A DNA stretch of 64,000 bases from Nepenthes gracilis. Taxonomy: Eukaryota; Streptophyta; Magnoliopsida; Caryophyllales; Nepenthaceae. The stretch is from assembly GCA_033239525.1 (NCBI GenBank), contig BSYO01000030.1, forward strand, positions 10,127,030 through 10,191,029, read 5' to 3'. Of the stretch, positions 49,201-61,339 are shown piece after piece. The position numbers and the translations under genes were made by a program. The notes beneath the pieces were generated by a model. It had not been told where the DNA came from and ran no database searches. It was given only the letters and a program-made list of their open reading frames with translations. Each line of letters opens with the position of its first letter. Position 1 is the first letter of the stretch.

Positions 49201-50130
49201 TAAAAGTTAACTTTATTAATACATTTTAAGTAAGTACTATTATACGTACTTATTGAATTTCAGTTTATGCGACAAATACAATAACAAACCGAGGATACTA
49301 ATGTAGATACTATTTTGACTAAACACTTAAACGATAAATTAGTTTAAATATAAATAATTTATTTCACATCAATTTTAATTATGATATAAATATGTTATTA
49401 TCATTTTATTGAATATAATGACACTTCTAATTATTAAAATTATGAAAAAATTTTCAAATATTTATCGCAAATATGTTTTTATCAAAGTGGCCGAGGAGCT
49501 ATATCCTCAATGATGTATGATCGATTTATATATGATCTTATTCGGGTTGATTTTCCAATATAATAAGTAATTGAGTACATATAAAAAGCCGATGGTCAAA
49601 TTAATAAAATTTGACCATAAAATTTTTCATATCAATCTTATTTCTCGTTACTCTTTTGTAGTGTGCATGATTCATAATCTAGGATTTGGTGTTATCTCAA
49701 TACTACTAGTTTGGCAAATTGAATATGAGCTTTGGACTAACATTACGGAAGCATCAAAGAGTGATTTGGTCAAAAACTTATAGTTTATGTGCAATTAGAG
49801 CTATATAAAAGAATTTTTATATAATTTCTCAATTAAATATAATATTTATTAAATTTTTGTCAGCAAATCCAATTCCATACCAAATCCATAAAACTTAGGT
49901 GATGTTCAATATTTAGTTATATTGTATGAGTTACACTATTTTTAGTTATATTTGTAACTTAGATTCATATTTAATACAAATTTATAAGATTTAAATATTA
50001 ATTTGATGCGTCCTTAAATCCAAAATATTGAACAAGTTATAAAGCTACTTAATCTTCTTAAAATGTTGAGTTGAAGCGGGTCTGATTCTTATTATTTTGA
50101 ACCTGAATCCTAGACATCATAACTAACAAA
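43211..50130. other. Long AT-rich intergenic region, no gene seen
   Basis: Nearly 7 kb with only short, low-complexity frames. The frame at 47271-47507 (minus) comes from a CAT/CCA-rich stretch (47100-47500) and has no domain. 45030-45300 has somewhat higher GC and could be a decayed coding relic, but I could not recognise it. Confidence 0.5.
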
Positions 50131-50229
50131 TAAGATGTCAGAAAATAGTGGGATACACTCCCTGATATATCCTCCGATATTCAAGTCAAAAATCTTTTTC
50201 AAGAAGATAGAAAGATAGGATGAGTGAAT

Positions 50230-50720
50230 GGTGCATATATGCATGTTCCAGGAAATTGAGTATTAGTAGAGGGTTTGGCTCTGATAGGTGCATCCGGTTG
50301 GGCCCGGCTTGGAGATAGAGGATTGAATTCTGATGAGTGCGCTGGACTAAGGGGTAGCTTTGAGATGGAGGACCGAACTCCGATAAATATGCTCAGCCAG
50401 GGAACAGCTTGAAAATGAAGGATTAAGTTTCGATAAGTGCGCTCAATTTCGGAGCGACTTGGCGACGGATGATCGAGCTCCGATGAGTGCGCTCGATTGG
50501 GAAGCAATTTTGAGATGAAGGATAGAGCTTCAATGAGTGTGTTCGGTTGGGAAGAGGCTTTGAGACAGAAGACCAGATTCTAATAAATGTGCTGGATTGG
50601 GGAGCGGCTTGAGTGAGAGTGTGTGTACCATGAGCCAAGTGGCTTGAAAGATAGAAAGAGCTCTTCGATTCTTCAGGAGTGCTTGGGAGTAAAAATTATT
50701 CGGTCCCTCTTCATGTAGGG
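50230..50720 (-). repeat. Left LTR remnant with 50-bp tandem repeats
   Basis: About 7-8 diverged units of 50 bp (GATCGAGCTCCGATGAGTGC...), then GAGTGTGTGTACC and GGGAGTAAAAATTATTCGGT. The same repeats and block recur at 53880-54250. The rest of the LTR is missing and the sequence jumps straight to the antisense ORF at about 50760. Confidence 0.7.
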
Positions 50721-50759
50721 GTGAAAAGCTTCCCAAGGCATCATCGATATTCTGTCCAC

Positions 50760-52460
50760 GCTAACTAACGGGGAGATAGAGTCTATGTATAGTTGGTATC
50801 GCATTCCGAGCGTCATGCGATATGCTGTGCCTAGTATTGATGACACTGATTGCTGTCCTCTTTCGGAGTTCATAACCGTCTACAAGGAACATTTGAGGGC
50901 CAGTCCCCACATTCTGTTTGCAACAGAGTTGCGCGAAATTCTGAGGGCTTTGAAGGTCCCTATGCCTCGTCTTCACCCGAATGCCATTCGGTATTTGGTG
51001 GGCTCTGTACATCTTCATTTGTACCAAAGGGCTCACACTGGATACCCTAACCCTGAAGGTGATCTTTCTGGTCAACTAAGAGGCTGATTGGGTTTCCTTC
51101 AGTCCCCGTGCAAGGTTTGAGAAAAGTGGGGAGAACTCAAATCTGGCAAGGAGTTGGAAGACATGCTTCTTCTTTGTGGTGGTTGACACCGATTGGATAG
51201 AGTCAACGATGCCTATGCTGGGACGTCTTGCTTGGTGAGGAACTAATGACGCGGACGCTGACATCGTTGATTGAGGAGAGTGCTGGTATCCTGCGCTGCA
51301 CTGATCATTGGGTCTCTTAGGGGGCATTAGACGGAGTGCAGTGAAAGGTTCAAACTTAGGAGAGTGGCACCTCTACCACACCGAGTCGCCATCCCAAAAG
51401 GAAGTATAGGAATTTACTTCCCTTGGACTCTCCTGAGCAGTGCTCTGACGAGGTGGCTCCTCCATCACCTACGTTCTCTGAGGAATGCTTGCAAATTGAT
51501 GTGGCCTGCACAAGAGCATTTGCTCCAGGTGCTGGCAAGTCATTGAGGAGGCTTGGCTTGGATGAGTCTTCACCCAACAATCTGAGCCTCAGTGAGTCGT
51601 CTGGATGGACAGAGGGTGAGGAGCCCCCAACGGACTCTGGTGCTGAAATTAGAGACCTTGTGACTGGCAGGCCGAGCAAAAGAATTGACGCCACGACCAT
51701 GGCCAAATGGGGGATCTCGATCTTGGTGACTTCCTCTCCGAAATCATCTGCATTTACCTCTTCCATCGCTTCTGCTGAGGAGGATGTTGGCAGGGTCCAA
51801 GCAGAGAAAGAAGTAGTTGGAGATGGCCTAGAAGCTGAGACTACTACTAAGGGGGCATCCTGTCTTGTAGAGTTGATATCCGAGTCCCCAAGGGCTTTGG
51901 GTGGGCTCTACTCTCCTATAGATTTTGAGGTACCTCATCCTCATAGCACACATCCTCCATAATCTTTTCCAATCCCTACTGGAATTGGAGCTGTGGATTC
52001 CCCCGGCCCGTCGCACTGGGGATGGTCACCTTAACACGAGGTACTATGTCATGGGTTTCTTTACTCTACTATTGTACTCCTTGTCACTATTTTTGACTGG
52101 CCGTACCTTGCTATTTGGCAGATTCAGGAAGCACCCTGAGTGATGGAGAGGGCACTACATTGGAGGGATATCGAGATCTTGCAGATATCTTAGACACGTG
52201 TAGATCCTACTATGATGGAAGATGCAGAGCATCGAAAGAATGTTGCTATTGCCAAGACTTTGTGGAGTGAAGAGCGGGTGGCACACCTCAACCAAAAGCT
52301 ATTCAAATCAAAGACGAGATCCCAATAGCTCTCAAAGGTAAATGTTCAAGTTTTGGATCGGATCATCTCGCTCGAGGATAAGCTTTGGGAGGTGTGGCAG
52401 CAACTTGCGATTCTCCAAAATGAGAACACCCATCTTAAAGGAGAGTTTTGACCTGATAAA
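50760..52460 (+). pseudogene. Antisense ORF of the second Tat-type element
   Basis: The plus frame at 50785-51087 reads WYRIPSVMRYAVPSIDD, LSEFITVYKEHLRAS and VPMPRLHPNAIRYLVG, aligning in order with the gypsy-type transposon domain of the antisense ORF at 14566. A later frame (51423-51962) is an acidic, Ser-rich middle. A donor after GATTTTGAG (51929) and an acceptor GGCAG (52121) would remove 192 bp and lead to a coiled-coil end (LDRIISLEDKLWEVWQQLAI, LQNENTHLKGEF) finishing near 52450. Stops and shifts throughout; not functional. Confidence 0.65.
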
Positions 52461-53179
52461 CTACCCGAAGGTAGGAAGAGGCTTGCACCACGCATACTGG
52501 GGGCCTCCAACCCTAGGGTAGTCGTCTAAGCAGTAGGTGTAGGCAGCTCTTTGCACATATTTTTGAGGCTGGCTGATATTTTTGATGTTTGCTTTAAATC
52601 TTTAATGACTCAGTTAAATTGTTTTAACCATTATCACTAATATCTTTGAGTGTGTATTAATTTGTCTTTATTCAACATTGATTCTGTTTGCTAACTAAAC
52701 GTTATTGCCATTGTCATCGAGCTTGGCTGGATTTAATTGTATAATTGTGCTGGCTCCTGTGAGGAGGTTGTGGCATCGAAAGAATATGATTGCCGGCTAA
52801 GCCTTGCTGATATTGTTGCTTGGTTTGGATGGACATATTTTTCTAATTGCGCTCCTTCCTGTAGAAAGATGTCGTGGCACAGGTATAAGTGAGCTTTGCA
52901 AGGGCTAACTTAGTTTTATGGTCCCAGTCATTAAGCTCTGGTGAAGTTTAAGTCGTTGCCCGCACTTAATCATTGGTGTTTGGTCATGTTAGAGGACGTC
53001 TAACTTTTGCACATCAGGTTCTAGTCCACCGATCATTGATGATTGATGGTGCTCATCCCTGTGGGAAGAAATTATCGCACGCATGTTGAAAAGCCCCCTC
53101 AAGTATTAATAGTCGCTTGATGGGAAGATCCGACTCTTGGTCCGCAAGCCTCGATAATGTTCACCTCGTCTTGACCACT

Positions 53180-53275
53180 CAGTATCAGGACCAAGGTTTA
53201 GTTTTGACCTTCTCTAGGCTACTCGGTTATCGGGACTGAGATTTTGTTACTAGGTCATAGTCGGTCGAGGCACAG
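53180..53275 (+). repeat. Degenerate repeat units in the Tat 3' region
   Basis: Two diverged units of about 46 bp (ACTCAGTATCAGGACC...GTTTTGACC and ACTCGGTTATCGGGACTGAG...). They occupy the same place, between antisense ORF and pol, as the 40-bp array of the first element and share CTCGG, ATC, GAG, TTTTG and GACC pieces. Confidence 0.4.
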
Positions 53276-53537
53276 GTGAAAGAGTTCGCTCAATTTAAGG
53301 GCAATTTTGATCTTTGAATTAATACAAACACACAAGCATTTGCATGGTTGGCATGATGAATGAAGTAAGCAAATAAACATGTTTATAACATTTAGTCTAC
53401 CCACATGGAGGCACTTGACTTACCTGTGCTGGGCATAAAATCGTCGATAGCACCTTTTGGGGTGGAGGGTGTTCTTTGCCCACATAACCAGTTTTCTACT
53501 TCGGTGTGTAGCAGATACGCCCAATTTTGAAAGATCA

Positions 53538-53765
53538 TTAGAGCTTGAAATGGTCCCCATTAGCAGGGAGACTGTTCATTCCGATTGGCTCTACACTCCA
53601 AAGAACTTGGTCCATCAAGTTGAACTGGTGCACTCTTGCCTTCTTGCTGTTGGTCAATGGCCGCCCATCTGTGCGAATTTGGATGTCGGGCTCATTTTGC
53701 TGATGTGTGACCCGTAGGTACCGAGGGGAGACCTCACTTGGTGCACAAGCAGCATTTTTTGGCAT
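53538..53765 (-). pseudogene. Integrase C-terminus remnant
   Basis: The minus frame reads KKARVHQFNLMDQVLWSVE and GMNSLPANGDHFKL. It matches position by position the integrase tail KKVNARQFEVGDLVLRSVE...KLSPN of the first element. It is the only pol piece left here. Confidence 0.65.
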
Positions 53766-53879
53766 GAAATGTCACATGTAAGGGGCTAAGGATTCCATCG
53801 CCTTCGAGAGCGTTCTAGGCTGCTATCGATGCTATGTTGAGTGTTTGCATCTGTGGGAGCCTGGCAAAGCACGAAAGTG

Positions 53880-54918
53880 ATCCAAGTAAGTAACGAAAGA
53901 CCGAGTTCCGATGAGTGCATTAAGCTGAGGAGCGGCTTGGAGATGGAGGATCGAGCTCCAATAAATGCGTTTGATTAGGGAGCAACTTTGAGAAGGAAGA
54001 TTGAGCTCCAATGAGTGCGCTCAATTGGGGAGCAACTTTGAGAAGGAGGATCGAGCTTCGATGAAAGTATTCGGTTGGGAAGCGACTTTAAGAAGGAGAA
54101 TCAGGCTCCTATGAATGCACTCAGTTGGAAAGCGGCTTGAGAGAGTGTGTGTATAGTCGTGAGCTAAGTGGCTTGAGAGAAAGAAAGCTCTTCGATCTTT
54201 CAAGAGTACTCGGGAGTAAAAATTATCCGGTCCCTCTTCTCGCAATTGTGAAGAGGATTTTATAGAATTGAAGTTGATGTGGCCTTCCTTGGGCCTCGTG
54301 GCTAATGTTGGCTACCCTGGTAAATCTATTAAATTGTCTCAGCGATCGTGCAAGGGGCACATATAGTAATCGTCGCTATCCAAGAACATTCTTTCCTTTT
54401 TTAGTACGATCTTGGAGGCCGCTATATAGTAATTACCTTCCAAGAAGATTTGTTGAGCAGTAACTGTCATCCTGGGGTGATATGCGATTATAAGCAATAT
54501 TCTGAAAATATTTGTTGGGCTGTTGAGGCAATTGTTGTAGCCGCAATATGACAAGTTCTCTTTACTTACCTGTGTTGCGCCATTAGGGCTGTCGGCGGCT
54601 CGCAAGAGGGGCAACTGCGGGCACGACATTGCACGTAACCTTAATCGCCCACTTCCTATTGGTTAGTTCCGAGTTAATTCGCATGGGCCATTTGTATTGT
54701 TTTCTAGGCCTTTGACTCGAGAGTTCACATGATGGTCATCATCCTCTGAGCTTTCGTATTTTTGATGGGCTGAATTGGTCGCTACCGTGTCCTCTGGGCT
54801 TTTCATGGCTCTTTTTGGGCCTTGAGCCACGAGGGGCTCTTCCTAGGCGGCTGCTCTCAGGGTTCTTTCTCTTTGTAAGCCTGACTTTGAGTTAACCCAT
54901 AAGTTATCAAACCTATCA
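53880..54918 (-). repeat. Right LTR of the second Tat-type element
   Basis: Starts (on plus) with about five 50-bp units, then the same GAGTGTGTGTATAG and GGGAGTAAAAATTATCCGGT block as the left copy. GC-rich LTR DNA follows, ending GTTATCAAACCTATCA. Confidence 0.65.
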
Positions 54919-57303
54919 TAATTATATTATTTTAATGCTTCGTTCAACTCTATTTTTTGACTGAAAATATGCTTTCCTGTCTCTTTCTGTTTTGTAGTAT
55001 CCCATACACTTTATTCAACTTTACTTGTAAGAATAAATAAAATATGAATTTTATTTGAGGCCTAAAAATTATGAAATTACAGATATTTTATATATTATGT
55101 GAAAATTTGGTTTTCCTTGTTTGACGTGCCATACGATGTGTAAAGCCAAATCCCAGATGCATTATAAAGGAGGTTTGACACGATTGATAAAATTATCATT
55201 ATATTATTTAAAATTTATAAATTCAAAATATAAAATAATTTTTTATATAATATAAGTTAAAGTTATATATAATTAATAAAAAAACCCTTCTCCAAACTCT
55301 ATAGATAACAAAAATTTTATACATCGAATTATTTTTTATAATATTATATGTAAATATCATCCATTAGATAAAATTAAATATGTAATAATAAGGATTAAAC
55401 TTATAATTATAAACATAATAAGGAACATATTTAATTTAAAGGTATTATATAATGTGGTGTAACAAACTATAAAAGATTAAACTTACTTTGATTTGTTTTT
55501 AAAATATTGATAATTATAAGCCTTTAATGATTAATTCATTAATTAATATAAAAAGGTAATATGATACTTTAAACATTTTATCTTGAGTTGTGCTTAAATA
55601 GAGTAAATTTTAGGATGATTTTAATGAAATTATATAACATTATTTTTAATACATATTTAATAATATAATATCTTATTTATTTATTTATCTATATTAATAA
55701 ATATATATAAAAGATAATTACTAATGAGCCAATTTCCATTTCTTTGCTTCTATTCCACGGAGCTTGAGGCTAAATCCAACATAATCATAGCCTAATTGAT
55801 TAATTAGATTGGTCTTATTATTCACTTAATTACAATTAAAGTACCGTATATGAACCCTAATAAATGTCATTAAAGGTAAATTTCAATCATAATATGTCAC
55901 GTAACCTAATTATCTTTGGTTGTTTGAATATCGCACAATTATAAAATTGGGATTTTTTAGCAAATATTTTGACAGCTTATTTAGTGTATTTTTTAAATAA
56001 TAATAATAATAATATAAAAATTAAAAAAATTAAAAACAATTTTTTTTTCTCTTTTGATTATATATTGATGAAAAATAACATAAAAATAAAATAAATTCCT
56101 AATAAAAGTATGCCATGCCCTTAATATTATATTTGTTTTTACATCTTCTATTATTATTTTGTATAATTTTTCTTGGAAACTAAATACAAGAAGTGTTTTT
56201 TTTTTTTTTTTTAATATTTTTTTCTATTAAACTTTTAAAATCAAACAATCCCTAATGAAACATTATTTGTGAAAAATAAATATACATTTGATGTGACTGA
56301 TTGTCTTGTGAATTGAAACTAAGAATACCAACTTAGATTATTATTTACAAAGATTATACCATGCCCATGATATTATTTACAAAGATTATAAATGGGCATG
56401 ATCTTAGGATGCTCTTTAGAAAGGCATGATATTATTTACAAAGATTATAAATGGGCAATAATTGTAACTAAAATCTGCCAATAAAAATACCCAAAATCGA
56501 CAATATGTTTTTGTAGAATGCAAAATTTGATTTTGCTCATCTTCTGTTTACCCAATCAATGCCCTCCTCTGTCCATTCCCCATCATATGTCTATTCCCCA
56601 TCATAGCATTTGGAGAGACTTCCATATACCTCCATAACGACGACAATCTCTCTCTTTCTTTATGCCTTGATGAAATCGAAGAGAATTCTATGTTAATGGC
56701 CATTTCCTCTGTAAAAAACAGAACAGAAATGCCAGTCATCAACAACTCTTTTCAACTCACTTAAATATGAGCTAGAGAATTACTATCACTTTCTCATCCA
56801 CAACATGAGTAGTGATTTAGTTTCTACATTTTATAGGATAGAAAGACAATTGGTTTGACGATTACATTTAATCCTTATTTGCATCAAACAATTTGCTCAT
56901 TAAGTTGTGTAACTAGCTGTACATGATCATAACCATTAACTAATTTGAATAAATAAATGTCACTTGAGATAATATAACTGTATTGGAATCATATTTTTTT
57001 CATTTGAAATCAAATTATAATAAAATCAAACCCAGAATACACAATTTAGCAGCTACACATTTCCTTCTGTCACAAATATCTAAGAACACATCAGTTGAAT
57101 GCCAGAAGCATAACTTGCAGCAGCCGCTTATTCATTGTAGTTGTTCAAGCTGCTTCATCGAAGATCTCACAATTAAAGCTCTGTTTGATCTTCCAAACTC
57201 TTTTAACGACCAAACTTCCATCTACAGCTCTATTGCCAGACACTATATACAAATGGGTGGTCGGCATTTTCCAAGTAATGGTAGGCCATCCATCCTCCTC
57301 GAC
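54919..57303. other. AT-rich intergenic DNA and 3' flank of the RING gene
   Basis: No gene seen. The frame at 56548-56745 (minus) has no domain. The last few hundred bases probably hold the RING 3' UTR. Frames at 56983-57372 are opposite-strand shadows. Confidence 0.5.
56338..56460. repeat. 59-bp local tandem repeat
   Basis: CATGATATTATTTACAAAGATTATAAATGGGC at 56366 recurs at 56425, and a partial earlier copy starts near 56338. Confidence 0.8.
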
Positions 57304-60300
57304 TCAGATCATGTAATCATATACAAAGACATTGCTATCGCGCACATGACGTGGCAAGCCATCGACGTATAGGTAGAAACGACTTATGTTCTCCCTCACT
57401 ATAGTCATTGTGTCCTTGACATCGAAGTTAGTAATAAGAACCCATAGATCTTTAGAGTTAACCCTCTTTAGGCTGCCTCTGCAAAATGGGCAGGACTTTG
57501 ATCTGGCATTCCTGAGAATCCATAGTTACCCAAGAAAGTTTTCACCGTGAGTCCCATCTATTTAAACATTGTTAAGATTCTATATTAGTACTGATCAAGT
57601 AAAACTTGTCCTAAAGCTCTAAAAGATAGCGAAAAATAGGGATAGTATTCTAGTATGTGAAATTTCATTTCATTCTAATTTCAATTTCTTCCATGAATGA
57701 AAATATTGGTATTGCTATCGGATATAAGACTTATTTTTTGCTATTGTAACCGGAGGGGCAAATATCGGCCGATTTATCGCAATTTTGTTGTCGAATCAAA
57801 ATGACTCGGTAATAGGGAGTTCGATAATAATATATGTTGGCCAATAATTTACATATTGGTTGGGTTGACCCTTTATTAGTGCGGAAGAAATGTGATCATA
57901 CCAGTCATGAAAGCATCGGATGCATAAGGAGTGGCCACAGCGAGGCAATACCATTTTGGTGCAAATCTCCATGCAAATCCCGCACTCATCATCTCTCTCT
58001 AAATCTCTCTCCGAGAGCTTCCTCTTATCTTCAGTCCTCTTTCTGCTCAAAACTTCCGAGCATCTATTTCTCTTGTGGCATTCCTCAGACTCAATAAGAT
58101 CACCTTCTAGTTGTCTAAGTGAGGGAAATAAGACATCTGCAAGCACATATGATCATGCGCTATCTTATAGAAAACACACACACACACATATATATAGATG
58201 TATGCAATATTGAAATTTGCTGTTTCATCAGGCAAAAAGCTATAAATGAGAACAGCAATATTCAAACTGAAAAAGCACTTTTTGTGCTAATCGTGAACAA
58301 TTAAGTTTCGACCCCGTTAAAAGTATAGCGGAAGCAGTAGAAATAAATATCTAATACACGTAAAAAATATTTAATACTAGATGCCAACGAAATAACAAGC
58401 ATGCACAATATATATAACGATGAGCAACAAAGATAAAGACACAATTTTGGTGACGAAGTGGCTTCGATACCAAATAATCGAGAAAAACACACAGGCTTCA
58501 ACGGTAGGGAAGCAATGCACTATGAAAATCAACTTACGACAGGGTGCAGAACGACGTGCTAACCCTGCCGACTTACTCCCCGTCACGTGATCCCTACCAA
58601 GAAACTCGATTTGCCCGCTGCAACGGAACCGACACCTTCCAGGTATTCACGTCAATCTTCCCTCAAACCACTTGAATTGCCAATCACGAACGAGTTTCCT
58701 CCTTCACGAACCAACGTCTCCAAACGAAGGTAGAAGGCAAAGTTTCAATGGTTAAAGAAGGTTGGTGAGAAAACTTGTTTGAATATGTAGAGCAATCTTG
58801 TAGTGTTTAGTTTTCTCAAGAGGTACAATAATAATGAAGCATAAGAGGCTTTCTTCTCAAGGAGGCACGAAAATAATCTCTCCAAAATGCTTAGGGTTTC
58901 AAAAACTTAAGCCTAGTATTTATAAAGGGCGCAAAAAATCGTTCAAAAATTTTGCCCGTTGCACCGGCACTCGAGCGAAGCTCAAGCGCGCGGCGGGCGG
59001 ACGTAGGGTTTCATGAGAAACCCTGCGAGCGCTCGAGTAGCCAGAAGGCGAGCATCGAGCGGGCACCCTTCTGGATTTTCTGCTCGAGCGGATATTGAGT
59101 GCCTGACGAGCGGGCACCCTACTATTTTTTCGGCTCGAGCGGGTATCAAGCGCCAGGCGGGCGCGGGGGCTTCGGACGGCTGGAACGACTGGAGGGCAGA
59201 ATGGACAGAACAACCCACAACCCGACATCGATGCTGTAATATATATGGTCATGAAATATGCCAATAAGACAAATGTCTCTAACACAAACTACAAGTTAAT
59301 TTTAACGAGAATGATTTTGTGACACATATTATGTTGCCCCACCCTATAGTTTTAAAAATAAATAAATAAATAAATAAAAAGAGATCATTCAACAAGTAAC
59401 ACATTATAATTTTTCATAGAATTGGAACAAACTTAAAGTAAAAATAGTGTTTTTCATGAATGAATTAGGAAGTTACCATAGAAGTCCCTTAGGGTGGCCT
59501 TCTTTTCTTCTGAAGACATTGTGGGTATTCCATCAACATATCCCTGGCCAATTGAATATTTAAAACATGGTGTCAATTTCTCAATTACAATTTTAGGGTC
59601 ATAAGAAAAATAAAAAAGGGAATTTCTGGGGGTACCTAACTATTTAAGAAAATAGAAGTTAGAAGGGATAAAATATGAATTTTCTATTTTTTCCCCCTTA
59701 AAATTTCGGGAATCCAAAGAGATATACTTATATGATTCAAAGATACTTTGAAAGAAACAGAAATCTCACCTTGTAAACTAGTATTTGAAGAAGGCCCAGA
59801 AAATTGGGAAGGGTATCTGTACAACGACAACCCATCCATTCTATAAAATATAGGAAAAAGGGAGCCAGTGGACTATAAGACAATCTCATTTGAATATAAT
59901 CCCCACAGTAGTCTCTATGAAGAGCAGCAGCCCTGTGAAAATTCACCATGAATTGCCAAATCAATCCAATTCCATTGCAAAAACACTTCACATATAAGGA
60001 GTAAATAAATCTAAAAGAACAATTAGGTCACTTGAGTACCATCAACTGCTATTTTGGGGCTGAATTATTTACAATATCGAGAAGCATGTTATAAAGGACA
60101 ATGATAAAAGTGTATTCTGGGTCAGATGAAATTGAGGAAATGTATGCCAAACAAACCCTTAATCTCAACTTTTAAAATTTAATTATTCGCACAATGGAAA
60201 ACTCAACCCTCTCAGTGATGTATACGGCCTAACAATCATTAATGAATAGCAACAATAATAACTGTAGATGAAATCCAGAAACAGTGCTAAATCAGGATTA

Positions 60301-60466
60301 CAGGTAATTATTAAATTGAGAGGTTAGATTATTGGAAGTAATTGATGGAGAAAATAATATAAAGTAGGTTGTTAAAAGCTTACAAGTTATTGGCATGTTC
60401 AAGATCAGCTTCAAGAGCTTTGATTGATTCTCTGTAAGAAGATTTGCTTGGCTGTTTCTGCCACAT
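57304..60466 (-). CDS. RING-finger protein, probable E3 ubiquitin ligase (5 exons)
   Basis: Exons: 60466-60384, 59932-59770, 59543-59477, 58136-57902, 57511-57304; all introns GT/AG and phases close exactly, giving 251 aa. The ATG at 60466 starts MWQKQPSKSSYRESI. Residues 10-104 are a conserved plant-specific region (IKALEADLEHANNL, YIQMRLSYSPLAPFFLYFIEW, YVDGIPTMSSEEKKATLRDFY). A basic/acidic linker precedes a C3HC4 RING at about 156-193 (CGICMEICTKMVLP, CGHSLCIRCFHDW, CPFC). The end is RVNSKDLWVL and RENISRFYLYVDGLP. The layout matches the Arabidopsis RING/U-box group of At1g24440 (from memory). It should recruit an E2 enzyme; the target is unknown. An LTR-like insertion lies in intron 3. 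Confidence 0.92.
57690..57800. repeat. ATATCG-type repeat fragment, copy D (RING intron 4)
   Basis: GAAAATATTGGTATTGCTATCGG and AAATATCGGCCGATTTATCG resemble the motifs of copies A and B. Short and diverged. Confidence 0.35.
58310..59283 (-). repeat. LTR-like insertion in RING intron 3
   Basis: On minus it begins TGTTAGAGACATTTGTC (59283). It holds a GC-rich block with repeated CTCGAGCG/GCTCGAGCGGG motifs (58970-59160), then TTGGTATCGAAGCC near 58460-58475, similar to a Copia Met-tRNA PBS. On plus, ATAGCGGAAGC and following bases resemble common retroelement DNA. The left edge is unclear. Likely a Copia-type LTR remnant. Confidence 0.45.
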
Positions 60467-61339
60467 ATGTTCTTCCTACAGATTGTCCCCTTTCAAAAAA
60501 GAAAGAAAAGAAAAAAATGGAGGCACAGAAAGAGATAGAGAGAAACTGGTCTGGGTACGGTTTTGTTGAAGATTTGGAGGAGAAGATTAAGGTGGTGATG
60601 ATGAAGATTTGATATCGAAGATAAGGTAAAGGCAGTTGCTTGGCAAATACGCCTTTTTCCCACCGGAAGGAAAGAGAAAGGATGCCTTCCAATCTTTTGC
60701 CCTCGCTTCCTCGTCTCTCATTTGCTGGCCCTGTCTCTCTCAACATTCCTTCCGGGTATTTCGAGAAGTATTCCGTACTTGTCCCATTCCCACTTAAATG
60801 AAAATTTAATTGTGATAACTTTAAAATAAATAAAAATATTTATTTTTTTATTTTAAAAAATTAATATTTATTAAATATTAAATCTAATAAAAAAATTTAA
60901 AAATATATATATTTTTTGAATTTAAATATTATCTGTTAAAATTTTCAAATTTAATAGATTAAATGGAGAAATATACGCTGCCTCTTTTTTAAAAGAAGCA
61001 GTCTTCGAACTCCCAATTTAAATTATTTTCTTTAAGTATACCGAATTAGAAATACCGAATATTATTAGTTTAAATTAAATGTTATGATTATTGTACGAGG
61101 ACGATTCGGATTCTTTCAAGTTATTTTGGACAAAAATCATAACTGTATTTGCCTATATTTAAAAGTCAAAACCCTATCAATTTGCATCCGTCCTTATATA
61201 TTTTTTATTTATAAATATTTTTATCGAATATATATATTATAAGATTTGAGTTTTTAATTTATAATAATAATTATTAATTAAATTAATATAATTAAAATTA
61301 ATATTAAATTATGTAAAAATTAGGTTAAAGAATTAAGAT
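60467..61339. other. RING gene leader/promoter, then AT-rich DNA
   Basis: 60467-60780 is the CT-rich leader region on minus. The frame at 60411-60746 is low-complexity and out of frame with the gene. AT-rich DNA follows. Confidence 0.5.

Larger units (their letters stand above)
50140..54918 (-). mobile_element. Second Tat-type element, diverged and internally deleted
   Basis: Same strand and order as the element at 13264-23672: LTR-like piece, antisense ORF on plus, pol end on minus, LTR. gag, protease, RT and most of integrase are missing. The right end reads ACCTATCA (54918), so on minus the LTR starts TGATAGGTTTG, like TGATGGGTTTC of the first element. The two LTR-like ends share 50-bp tandem repeats and a following block. 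Sequence identity to the first element is low except at protein level. Confidence 0.65.
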
